Source of the DNA: Chryseobacterium shigense
Lineage (GTDB): Bacteria > Bacteroidota > Bacteroidia > Flavobacteriales > Weeksellaceae
Assembly (NCBI RefSeq): GCF_014207845.1
Contig: NZ_JACHLC010000001.1
Location: 930,001 to 994,000, forward strand
Length of the DNA stretch: 64,000 nt
Direction: 5' to 3'
Shown: positions 18,997 through 27,001 of the stretch, piece after piece
Layout of the letters: every line of letters starts with the position of its first letter
Position numbering within the stretch: position 1 is the first letter of the stretch
Notes under the pieces: model-generated
What the model was told of the DNA's origin: nothing
Databases searched by the model: none
The model's input: only the letters and a program-made list of their open reading frames with translations
Made by a program: the position numbers and the translations under genes

Positions 18997-19509
18997 ATGG
19001 CTAGTTTTTCAGGATATTTACCGTATGCTTTTGCATTGATTATCGCAATTCCTTTTCTGGTATTGCTGAGACAATTCGTACACTCGTACATCACCCTTAA
19101 AAATCAGGAGATCAAGCTGCTTTCTGTAAAATCAAATTCAGAAAATAAAGCACATTCTTATGAAAGAATGACCCTTTTTCTGGAAAGGATAAAACCATCA
19201 AACATAATCCAGAAATTTGATAAAGGGTTAGCTGCACACGAGTTTATCTTTCTTACTGAAAAAACCATTAACGAAGAGTTTGAATACAACTCTTCACAGC
19301 AGCTGTATATCACAAAAATATCATGGAAGAATATTGTGGATTCCAAGAATGCGGTGATAGACCTGCTTCATAAAACCTATGACGGACTGAACGGAAATAC
19401 AGATCTTGAAGAATTCAAAACCATTTTCCTGATGAACTATATGGAAGGCGACGACTATATTTCAGCCACAATAGAAGACCTTAGAAGAGAAATTTTAATT
19501 ATAACTTAA
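18997..19509 (+). CDS. Conserved hypothetical protein with one membrane helix
   Basis: A 170-residue protein. I start it at the ATG at 18997 (MASFSGYLPYAFAL) rather than the in-frame TTG at 18982. An N-terminal hydrophobic helix (about residues 8-24) precedes a soluble region with charged helices and no motif I know. It lies 17 bp before the soluble pyrophosphatase gene and reads the same way, so the two are probably co-transcribed. Confidence 0.65.
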   Translation: MASFSGYLPYAFALIIAIPFLVLLRQFVHSYITLKNQEIKLLSVKSNSENKAHSYERMTLFLERIKPSNIIQKFDKGLAAHEFIFLTEKTINEEFEYNSSQQLYITKISWKNIVDSKNAVIDLLHKTYDGLNGNTDLEEFKTIFLMNYMEGDDYISATIEDLRREILIIT

Positions 19510-19526
19510 AAATAAACAGATAAATA

Positions 19527-20138
19527 ATGATTCCAAATTTTAAAGCACATCCGTGGCATGGGATTTCTGCAGGGGAAGATGCGCCAAATATTGTAAACGT
19601 ATTCGTTGAAATTGTTCCCTCAGATACTATTAAATATGAAGTAGATAAAGAAACAGGATATTTAAAGGTAGACAGACCTCAGAAATTTTCTAATATTATT
19701 CCCGCTTTATACGGATTTGTTCCAAGAACATACTGCCATAATGAAGTAATGAAGCTTGCCGTAGAAGCAGGAGCAGATGATGTTACAGAAGGAGACCATG
19801 ACCCGCTTGATATTTGCGTGCTGAGCTCTCATAATATCCATGCAGGAGGACTGTTAATGGAAGCTATTCCAATCGGTGGATTCAAAATGATTGACGGTGG
19901 AGAAGCAGATGATAAAATCGTTGCTGTAATGATCAATGACCATGCATTCGGGCATTTCAGAGATATTTCTGAACTTCCTGAAGCAGAAGTTAAAAGATTG
20001 ATGCACTATTTCTTAACATACAAAAACTTACCGGATGAGCCTGCAAAATGTAGGATTCATGAAGTTTACGGAGCCGAACATGCTAAAAAAGTAATCAGAG
20101 CTTCTCAAAAAGATTATGCAGAAAAATTCGGGGGATAA
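19527..20138 (+). CDS. ppa: Soluble inorganic pyrophosphatase
   Basis: Family I cytosolic pyrophosphatase (203 residues) converting PPi to two phosphates with Mg2+. Family features: KYEVDKETGYLKVDRP, ALYGFVPRTYC, the Asp cluster GDHDPLDICVLS (active-site acids) and DDKIVAV. A larger form than E. coli PPase but normal for Bacteroidota. A membrane pyrophosphatase gene lies 214 bp downstream on the same strand, so one locus makes both a heat-dissipating and an energy-conserving PPase. Confidence 0.95.
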   Translation: MIPNFKAHPWHGISAGEDAPNIVNVFVEIVPSDTIKYEVDKETGYLKVDRPQKFSNIIPALYGFVPRTYCHNEVMKLAVEAGADDVTEGDHDPLDICVLSSHNIHAGGLLMEAIPIGGFKMIDGGEADDKIVAVMINDHAFGHFRDISELPEAEVKRLMHYFLTYKNLPDEPAKCRIHEVYGAEHAKKVIRASQKDYAEKFGG

Positions 20139-20160
20139 TATTCTCTGATTTAATGATATA

Positions 20161-20192
20161 AAAGGATAAACGGCTTTCGTTTATCCTTTTTT
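20161..20192 (+). terminator. Rho-independent terminator of ppa
   Basis: A 12-bp perfect stem (20161-20172 with 20178-20189), loop GCTTT, then T-rich DNA. It separates ppa transcription from hppA. Confidence 0.85.
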
Positions 20193-20352
20193 GTTTAAAA
20201 AATTAAAAGGCTCTATTTTTCATTGTAAACCTTAAAAATCCAGATATAATTCTTTTTGGTTAAATATCATCTGTAAACTCTCAACTTTTTTAATGCTTTA
20301 GTAGGAATTATTTATTATATTTAATTTTCTATTACCAAAAAAATATTAAACT

Positions 20353-23088
20353 ATGGATCTATTTGTGTTAGTACCAATTTTTGGTGTTATTGCCTTGCTT
20401 TACACATTTCTTCAAAGCAATTGGGTAAGTAAGCAGAATGCCGGAAATGAAAAAATGAAAATAATCAGCGGACATATCGCTGACGGTGCTATGGCCTTTC
20501 TAAAAGCCGAGTACAAGATTTTAACCTATTTCGTAGTTGTAGTTTCCATACTGCTGGCTGTAATGGGGTCCAGTAATTCCAATTCGCACTGGAGCATCGG
20601 AATTGCTTTTGCTGTAGGAGCCGTATTTTCTGCACTGGCAGGATTTATCGGAATGAAGATTGCAACAAAAGCCAATGTAAGGACCGCAGAAGCGGCAAAA
20701 ACATCACTTGCCAAAGCGCTCAAAGTTTCTTTCACAGGAGGCTCCGTTATGGGAATGGGGGTTGCCGGACTTGCTGTTCTTGGTTTGGGAGCCCTTTTTC
20801 TGATCATTAAGCAGATTTTTGCTCCGGATGCCACAGTAGATTCCCATGAAATGGAAAGAACAATCGAAATTCTTACCGGATTCTCTTTGGGAGCAGAGTC
20901 TATAGCCCTTTTTGCGAGAGTAGGCGGTGGAATTTATACAAAAGCCGCAGACGTGGGAGCTGACCTTGTAGGTAAAGTAGAAGCCGGAATTCCTGAAGAC
21001 GATCCCAGAAATCCGGCTACTATTGCAGACAACGTAGGAGATAACGTAGGAGATGTTGCAGGAATGGGAGCCGACCTTTTCGGTTCTTATGTGGCAACTG
21101 TATTGGCAACAATGGTTTTGGGTCGCGAGACAATATCAGAAGATTCTTTTGGAGGTTTTGCACCTATTCTTCTGCCAATGCTTATTGCCGGGACAGGAAT
21201 TATTTTCTCTATGATCGGAACCTTATTTGTAAGGATCAATGATAATGAAGGCTCATCCACTTCAAGCGTACAGAATGCCCTTAATTTAGGGAACTGGGGA
21301 AGTATTGTAATTACTGCCATATCTTCTTATTTTCTGGTAACCTATATTCTTCCTGAAAAAATGATCCTCAGGGGACATGAGTTTTCTAAAATGGGCGTTT
21401 TCGGGGCTATAATGGTAGGACTTGTAGTAGGTACTTTGATGAGTATTATTACAGAATATTATACAGCGATGGGTAAAAGACCCGTTTCAAGTATTGTAAG
21501 ACAGTCTTCCACAGGACATGCAACCAATATTATCGGAGGGCTTTCTGTGGGTATGGAATCTACATTACTTCCGATTATCGTATTGGCCGGAGGTATTTAC
21601 GGATCTTACTTATGTGCGGGACTTTACGGGGTAGCTATTGCAGCTGCCGGAATGATGGCAACCACCGCCATGCAGCTGGCTATTGATGCTTTTGGCCCGA
21701 TTGCCGATAATGCCGGAGGTATTGCCGAAATGAGTGAGCTTCCGAAAGAAGTCCGTGAAAAAACAGATATCCTGGATGCCGTGGGTAACACTACAGCTGC
21801 CACCGGAAAAGGATTTGCCATTGCTTCTGCTGCATTAACGGCACTTGCTTTATTTGCAGCGTTTGTAGGAATTGCCGGTATAGACGGAATTGATATTTAC
21901 AGAGCTGATGTTCTGGCAGGTTTATTTGTAGGAGGAATGATTCCTTTTATATTCTCTTCCCTCGCTATTACAGCAGTAGGGCAGGCTGCGATGGCTATGG
22001 TAGAAGAAGTAAGAAGGCAGTTCCGCGAAATACCAGGAATTCTGGAAGGAAAAGCACAACCCGAGTACGAAAAGTGTGTAGCCATATCCACAGATGCGTC
22101 TATCAGAAAAATGATGCTTCCGGGAGCAATTGCCATCATATCCCCGTTACTGATAGGATTTATATTCGGGCCTGAAGTTTTGGGAGGATTTTTAGCCGGT
22201 GCTACCGTAAGCGGTGTATTAATGGGAATGTTCCAGAATAATGCCGGTGGCGCCTGGGACAATGCTAAAAAATCATTTGAAAAAGGAGTTGATATTAACG
22301 GTCAGACTTATTACAAAGGTTCGGAGCCTCATAAAGCTTCTGTAACGGGAGATACAGTGGGAGATCCGTTTAAAGATACTTCAGGACCATCAATGAATAT
22401 CCTGATCAAGCTGATGTCTATTGTTTCACTGGTAATTGCCCCGACTTTGGCAGTGTTGCATAAAGATAAAATTGAAGCCAACAGACAGGCTAAAATTGAA
22501 AGCTTAACGGGAATGAAATCTGTACATACTCAATATGAAGATATTTCAGTGGCACCTATACCTATTACTCCTAAAGATATAAAAGGACACATAAACGAAA
22601 ATGGAGATTTTGTATACGAAACCGGAAATATTGAAGAGATTCAGTTAAAAGGTGGCAAGAAGATTTCTATAGGTAAAGAAAGCCAGTTGTATTATTTAAC
22701 CAAGGATATTCAAAGCAAAAATAAAAACCTTTTGAACCCGGATAAATGGTATACCATTGAAAATCTTTATTTTGAAACCGGGTCAAGCGATCTGAAAGCA
22801 GGCTCAGAAGCACAACTTGTTAACCTTGCTGAAATATTAAATGCATATCCCGATCTTAAAATAAAATTAGGCGGTTATACAGACAATACCGGCAATGAAG
22901 AAAGCAATCAAAAACTATCCAATCTGAGAGCCCAGACGGCAAAACTCAAGCTTTTGGAATTGGGTATTTCTTCAGACAGGGTTGAAGCGGAAGGGTATGG
23001 CTCTCAGCATCCTGTTTGTGAGGCGAATGATACTGATGATTGCAAGGCAAAAAACAGAAGAATTGATGTGAGGGTTTTAAGTCTTTAA
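20353..23088 (+). CDS. hppA: K+-dependent membrane pyrophosphatase fused to a C-terminal OmpA-like domain
   Basis: Ion-pumping pyrophosphatase (911 residues) that uses PPi hydrolysis to move H+ or Na+ across the inner membrane. Catalytic motifs: [11 protein letters not shown] (200-210) and [20 protein letters not shown] (226 onwards), with a second Asp/Lys set ([27 protein letters not shown]). The [10 protein letters not shown] motif has Ala where K+-independent enzymes have Lys, so K+-dependence is predicted. H+ versus Na+ is not decided. After the last membrane helix (about residue 700) comes a 100-residue linker and then an OmpA C-like domain (about 800-911: [42 protein letters not shown]). 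Known M-PPases have periplasmic ends, so the domain would face peptidoglycan. Confidence 0.93.
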   Translation: MDLFVLVPIFGVIALLYTFLQSNWVSKQNAGNEKMKIISGHIADGAMAFLKAEYKILTYFVVVVSILLAVMGSSNSNSHWSIGIAFAVGAVFSALAGFIGMKIATKANVRTAEAAKTSLAKALKVSFTGGSVMGMGVAGLAVLGLGALFLIIKQIFAPDATVDSHEMERTIEILTGFSLGAESIALFARVGGGIYTKAADVGADLVGKVEAGIPEDDPRNPATIADNVGDNVGDVAGMGADLFGSYVATVLATMVLGRETISEDSFGGFAPILLPMLIAGTGIIFSMIGTLFVRINDNEGSSTSSVQNALNLGNWGSIVITAISSYFLVTYILPEKMILRGHEFSKMGVFGAIMVGLVVGTLMSIITEYYTAMGKRPVSSIVRQSSTGHATNIIGGLSVGMESTLLPIIVLAGGIYGSYLCAGLYGVAIAAAGMMATTAMQLAIDAFGPIADNAGGIAEMSELPKEVREKTDILDAVGNTTAATGKGFAIASAALTALALFAAFVGIAGIDGIDIYRADVLAGLFVGGMIPFIFSSLAITAVGQAAMAMVEEVRRQFREIPGILEGKAQPEYEKCVAISTDASIRKMMLPGAIAIISPLLIGFIFGPEVLGGFLAGATVSGVLMGMFQNNAGGAWDNAKKSFEKGVDINGQTYYKGSEPHKASVTGDTVGDPFKDTSGPSMNILIKLMSIVSLVIAPTLAVLHKDKIEANRQAKIESLTGMKSVHTQYEDISVAPIPITPKDIKGHINENGDFVYETGNIEEIQLKGGKKISIGKESQLYYLTKDIQSKNKNLLNPDKWYTIENLYFETGSSDLKAGSEAQLVNLAEILNAYPDLKIKLGGYTDNTGNEESNQKLSNLRAQTAKLKLLELGISSDRVEAEGYGSQHPVCEANDTDDCKAKNRRIDVRVLSL

Positions 23089-23348
23089 AGATAATAAGAA
23101 TAAAATCATTAGAAAATGGTATTATAATTAATGTTAAAAATTCACATTTGTTTGAATAATTTTTTAATTTTAACTTATAATTAGCTTAGGTTCAGGATAA
23201 GAATAATTTTTATAGTATGAAGTATGCTTTATTTGCATCTTTTTACAAATTAAGAAAACTAAATGTAGGCTTCTGATTTATATAAGACAGTTTTTATTCT
23301 GAACTCAGGTTAATTAAATAATTTAGTTAAGACTAATATTGTGTTCCT

Positions 23349-24344
23349 ATGAAAAAATTATTTTTTTTATTGTTTTTTATCTTATATACTATGAATTTTT
23401 CCCAAAAATTTGAATACTTTGATTATATTGAAAAAGCTGAAAATTTATATCATCAGAAAAAATATGAATCATCTGGAAAATATTTTGATAAGGCGTATGA
23501 GATAATGAATGAAAAGATAATTCAGAAAGATTTATATAATGCAGCGTGTACTTGGAGTATGGCCGGAAATCTTAATAAATCCTTCTTTTATTTAAATCAT
23601 ATTATTGAAAATAAAATGTTACAAGGATGGGATGACCCAGTTGAATTTTATAAAAACTTAGATAATGACAGTGATCTTAATAACCTGAAGAAGGATGCAA
23701 GGTGGAATACTTTTATGGATACTGCATATAATAATCAACAGTCTTATTTAAAAAATATTAATAATCCAATAGCAGAAAAAATAAAACTAATTGGTGAAAA
23801 AGATCAGGAAATAAGATTAAGACTGGATTCTATTCGAAAAAGGGATGGTTTAAATACATCAGATGAAAAAGAACTGATGAAGCAAATAGAAAAACAAGAC
23901 TCAATCAATATTCTTGAGGTAGAAAAGATCATAAATGATTATGGTTGGTTAGGTCCTCATAAAATAGGTTATAAAAACAATCAGTATCTGTTTCTCGTTA
24001 TTCAGCATGCAGATTTAGGAATTCAAAAAAAATATTTGCCTGTACTGAGACAGGCTGTTGAAGATAAGCAGGCTCTCCCAAAAGATTTAGCATATTTACA
24101 AGACAGGATAAAAAGAAAAGAGGGTCTTCCCCAAATTTACGGCACACAGGTTTATATTGATAAGGAAGCGAGCAAATATTTTTTATATCCAGCTATCGAT
24201 ATTGCTAATATTGATCAGAGAAGAGCTCTTGTAGGTTTAGAACCTCTTTCAGGATATTTGAAAAACTCCTTTAATATAAAATGGGATATTAACGAATATT
24301 TAGATAAAGCTCCTGATTTGGAGAAAAAACTTTTGAAAAAATAG
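23349..24344 (+). CDS. DUF6624 exported protein
   Basis: A 331-residue protein with a short signal peptide (first 18 residues, ending MNFSQ). Residues about 25-110 look like one or two TPR-type helical pairs (EKAENLYHQKKYESSGKYFDKAYEI). The C-terminal half matches DUF6624, a family of unknown function seen often in Bacteroidota: IINDYGWLGPHKIGYKNNQYLFLVIQHAD and QAVEDKQALPKDLAYLQDRI. It is AT-rich like the RiPP genes downstream (145 bp away), and could be part of the same acquired segment, but no functional link is visible. Confidence 0.78.
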   Translation: MKKLFFLLFFILYTMNFSQKFEYFDYIEKAENLYHQKKYESSGKYFDKAYEIMNEKIIQKDLYNAACTWSMAGNLNKSFFYLNHIIENKMLQGWDDPVEFYKNLDNDSDLNNLKKDARWNTFMDTAYNNQQSYLKNINNPIAEKIKLIGEKDQEIRLRLDSIRKRDGLNTSDEKELMKQIEKQDSINILEVEKIINDYGWLGPHKIGYKNNQYLFLVIQHADLGIQKKYLPVLRQAVEDKQALPKDLAYLQDRIKRKEGLPQIYGTQVYIDKEASKYFLYPAIDIANIDQRRALVGLEPLSGYLKNSFNIKWDINEYLDKAPDLEKKLLKK

Positions 24345-24489
24345 TTTTTCATTATGATTATAGCATAACTATTAACCAATCTAATATGAATTTATCATGT
24401 TAAAATGTGTTAAATTAATATTCCACTATTGTGTGATATTTTTTATTTTAATAGATTAGCTAAACATTAATCAACAAAACAAAATTAAA

Positions 24490-24675
24490 ATGAAAAAATT
24501 AAAAAAATTCGTCGTAAGTGAAGAAAATCTTAAGAAAATCAAAGGAGGACTTCTTCAGGTAAGTGTAGATGAAGGTTCATCATCTTCATCATCGTCTTCT
24601 TCCTCATCTTCATCATCATCTAGTTTTACTTCTGATTCTGATTCAGACTCTGATTCTGATTCTGATGCAGATTAA
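24490..24675 (+). CDS. gwsA: Grasp-with-spasm RiPP precursor: Gly-Gly leader plus poly-Ser and Ser-Asp repeat core
   Basis: A 61-residue precursor peptide. The leader (residues 1-20) is basic and ends KKIKGG, a double-glycine-type site. The core has LLQVSVDEG (21-29), sixteen Ser in a row (30-45), FT, six Ser-Asp pairs (48-59) and AD. In graspetides, ATP-grasp ligases make esters or amides between Asp/Glu side chains and Ser/Thr/Lys; this core is almost entirely those donors and acceptors. Ser is encoded by TCA, TCT, TCG, TCC and AGT, so the tract is not one expanded triplet, though slippage may have helped. The gene is followed by a strong terminator hairpin, then the ligase. The product is not known to me; the symbol follows the family name. 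Confidence 0.88.
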   Translation: MKKLKKFVVSEENLKKIKGGLLQVSVDEGSSSSSSSSSSSSSSSSFTSDSDSDSDSDSDAD

Positions 24676-24696
24676 GATTTTCCATCTTAACATCAA

Positions 24697-24732
24697 AAAA
24701 GGATATACAATATTGTATATCCTTGTTTTTTT
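24697..24732 (+). terminator. Terminator/attenuator between RiPP precursor and modifying enzymes
   Basis: A 26-nt perfect palindrome (24699-24724) is followed by GTTTTTTT. Placed 20 bp after the precursor stop and 30 bp before the ATP-grasp start, it would let most transcripts end after the precursor and a minority read through into the enzymes, the usual stoichiometry in RiPP operons. Confidence 0.85.
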
Positions 24733-24754
24733 AATCTAATTTAATATTTCCGCT

Positions 24755-25723
24755 ATGATTTTAATATTATCCAGATCAGATGATGGTTCTACTAACAGAA
24801 TAATTGATTGGCTGTTTCTTTACGAGAAAAAGTACATACGGATCAATGGAAATAAAGCCAATTATCAGGTAAAGAAAATAAATAATAAAGAAATCATAAT
24901 CTCATTTTATGGAAAAGAAATAAACATTCTTGAAGCTTCTACGGTTTGGTATAGAAGAAATGGCTTTGGTCACTCTTCTTTTGAGTATTCATTATCCAAA
25001 AATCTTTTAAAAAAGGTTTTTAAAAGGGAAATTGATCAATTTTATGTTTATGATCAAATTAAAGATGAATTTAAAGTAATTTTTGAATATATAAATTTTC
25101 TTATTGAGAACAAAATACCTAACCAACTTGGTAGTTTTTTCAAAAGAGATATCAATAAACTAGTAACATTGTATCAGGCAGAAAAATTGGGATTCAGGAT
25201 CCCAACCTCATTTATTATTCATAAAAAAGAAACACTATTAAAAGAAAATAAATTAATCACCAAAGCATTAAAAGATGGAGTTTACTTAATGGGAAAAGAT
25301 TATGATTATTATTCCTATACAGAGCGCGTTACCGAAAATGCTATTGAAAATATATACGAAGATTCGTTTTTACCGTCTTTATTTCAAAAAGAAGTAAAAA
25401 AGAAATATGAGCTACGTGTATTTTATTTGAAGGGTGAAATTTTCAGTACGGTCATATTTTCACAACAAAAAAAGACAGCTTCTGTAGATTTCAGAAGGGA
25501 AGGGCATTCCATCAGATATCTTCCGTTTTCTTTACCTGAAGAAATTAAATACAAAATAAATATGCTGATGGAAACATTGAATCATAATATTGGCGCAATT
25601 GATCTGATTGTGGATACAGATGATAACTATATATTTTTAGAAATAAATCCTGGAGGGCAGTTTTCTTATTATTCAGATATGTGTAATTTTTTTATTGAGA
25701 AAAAAATAGCAGAAATTTTATGA
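24755..25723 (+). CDS. gwsG: ATP-grasp peptide maturase (GwsG-like, graspetide ligase family)
   Basis: A 322-residue ATP-grasp ligase of the MvdC/MvdD/grasp-with-spasm type. It activates Asp/Glu side chains as acyl-phosphates and cross-links them to Ser/Thr (ester) or Lys (amide). Seen: TVWYRRNG (63-70), the central linker helix region around 86-130, PSLFQKEVKKKYELRVFYLKG (207-227, the family motif for nucleotide and leader binding), IGAIDLIVD (279-287) and the Mg2+-binding EINPGGQF (296-303). It starts 79 bp after the precursor and its stop overlaps the next small gene by 4 bp. Single ligase, unlike microviridin loci, which have two. Confidence 0.9.
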   Translation: MILILSRSDDGSTNRIIDWLFLYEKKYIRINGNKANYQVKKINNKEIIISFYGKEINILEASTVWYRRNGFGHSSFEYSLSKNLLKKVFKREIDQFYVYDQIKDEFKVIFEYINFLIENKIPNQLGSFFKRDINKLVTLYQAEKLGFRIPTSFIIHKKETLLKENKLITKALKDGVYLMGKDYDYYSYTERVTENAIENIYEDSFLPSLFQKEVKKKYELRVFYLKGEIFSTVIFSQQKKTASVDFRREGHSIRYLPFSLPEEIKYKINMLMETLNHNIGAIDLIVDTDDNYIFLEINPGGQFSYYSDMCNFFIEKKIAEIL

Positions 25724-25914
25724 AAAAATTAAAATTAAGTGAGGCGCAAAAAAAATGTTTACCTATTTTTTATAATTATATAAGTTTTAGAAAATTAGAT
25801 TCTTCTAACTATACTTTTGAACTTCCTCAATCAAATAAATATATGAACTTTACCAACATAAATGTTCCCCATACTTTTATTTCAAAAATAATTGATTATT
25901 CTAAAATTGATTAA
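25720..25914 (+). CDS. Unknown 64-residue protein inside the RiPP operon
   Basis: A small gene that overlaps gwsG by 4 bp (ATGA) and ends 1 nt before the ATG of the SPASM gene, so it is tightly coupled on both sides and very likely translated. The protein (MKKLKLSEAQKKCLPIFYNYISFRK and so on) has a basic N-terminus, one Cys at 13 and aromatic residues; no signal peptide, Gly-Gly site or motif that I recognise. Possibilities are an accessory or leader-binding protein, or a degenerate second peptide, since its MKKLK start resembles that of the precursor. Confidence 0.7.
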   Translation: MKKLKLSEAQKKCLPIFYNYISFRKLDSSNYTFELPQSNKYMNFTNINVPHTFISKIIDYSKID

Positions 25915-25915
25915 T

Positions 25916-26998
25916 ATGGCTCAGAAAGAGAATTTTTTACTTGTCTATACTAACGTTTTTTTTGTAAGAGGACATACCCGGACTATGATCTTGGATTTAT
26001 TAAAAAATGATTGGATATTTTTTGATAATGAATATGCTGATCTGATTGATTTATTTCCAAATAACAGTATTGATTCTATAGCAAAAAGTATCGATCCTGA
26101 AAGTCAGGAAGATTTCTATAACTTCATACAGTTTTTATTAGTTAACGACTACGCCTGCTATGTAGACGATATTTCTTTGTTCCCGAAAATTGAAGAAGTT
26201 TGGCATAGCCCATATAAAATAACAAACTCCATTATCGATTTTAATGATAAAATCCACGATATGGAAAAAATAGCTGATAATCTTTTTTTGTTGGGATGCC
26301 AATTTATAGAGTTAAGATTCTACTCTGATATACAGATAATAGAATTACAAAATATTTTAAAGTTTTTTAAAAACAAAGATTTCAGAAATATTCACATAAT
26401 ACTTAAATACGACTCAAACATATCAAATGATGTCATATTCAATATATGTAAAGAATATTTAAATTTATCATTTACTTTATACAATGCGCCAAAAAATGAG
26501 TATTTCAAAAGTGCATTAGATAACGTACTTCCTTCAGTAGGGTATATACATTACATTGAACAAAATATTATAGACTGTACAAGTTGCGGTATAATTAATT
26601 CAACTACTTTTTTAAATCCAAAAAATGTTGGGATATTCATGTCGAATAAATTATATAATTCTTGTTTAAATAGAAAAATATCTATAGATATTGATGGTAA
26701 TATTAAAAATTGCCCTTCAATGAAACAATCTTATGGAAATATTAATGAAAATTCACTTCTTGAAGTTTATGAAAACAAAAATTTCAGAGACATCTGGTCT
26801 TTAAATAAAGATATGATCAGCATTTGTAAAGACTGTGAATTTAGATATGTGTGTAGTGATTGTAGAGCATATACTGAAATACCTAATAATCAGTATTCAA
26901 AGCCTCTGAAATGTGGTTACGATCCGTATACAGGAAAATGGGAAGATTGGAGTAAGAATCCATTTAAGCAGAAAGCAATTGATTTTTATAAAATGTAA
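25916..26998 (+). CDS. gwsS: SPASM-domain peptide maturase (GwsS-like) lacking the radical-SAM CxxxCxxC
   Basis: A 360-residue protein of the grasp-with-spasm type. I start at ATG 25916 (MAQKENFLLVYTN); an in-frame ATG at 25892 lies within the previous gene. The first 90 residues look like a PqqD/RRE-type peptide-binding domain (short beta strands then helices, residues 11-90). The middle has TIM-barrel-like stretches but no CxxxCxxC after residue 98, where radical SAM enzymes carry it. The C-terminal part has SPASM cysteines: Cys221, 224, 250, 266, 304, 307, 313, 316 and 333. It could bind Fe-S clusters and the precursor without SAM chemistry. Strongly AT-rich, and it stops 3 bp before the oppositely reading aminotransferase gene. 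Confidence 0.88.
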   Translation: MAQKENFLLVYTNVFFVRGHTRTMILDLLKNDWIFFDNEYADLIDLFPNNSIDSIAKSIDPESQEDFYNFIQFLLVNDYACYVDDISLFPKIEEVWHSPYKITNSIIDFNDKIHDMEKIADNLFLLGCQFIELRFYSDIQIIELQNILKFFKNKDFRNIHIILKYDSNISNDVIFNICKEYLNLSFTLYNAPKNEYFKSALDNVLPSVGYIHYIEQNIIDCTSCGIINSTTFLNPKNVGIFMSNKLYNSCLNRKISIDIDGNIKNCPSMKQSYGNINENSLLEVYENKNFRDIWSLNKDMISICKDCEFRYVCSDCRAYTEIPNNQYSKPLKCGYDPYTGKWEDWSKNPFKQKAIDFYKM

Positions 26999-27001
26999 AC
27001 T

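Noticed and set aside
23217..23276. 19-codon ORF between hppA and the DUF6624 gene
   Set aside because: Too short, no initiation context beyond chance and no link to the RiPP locus.
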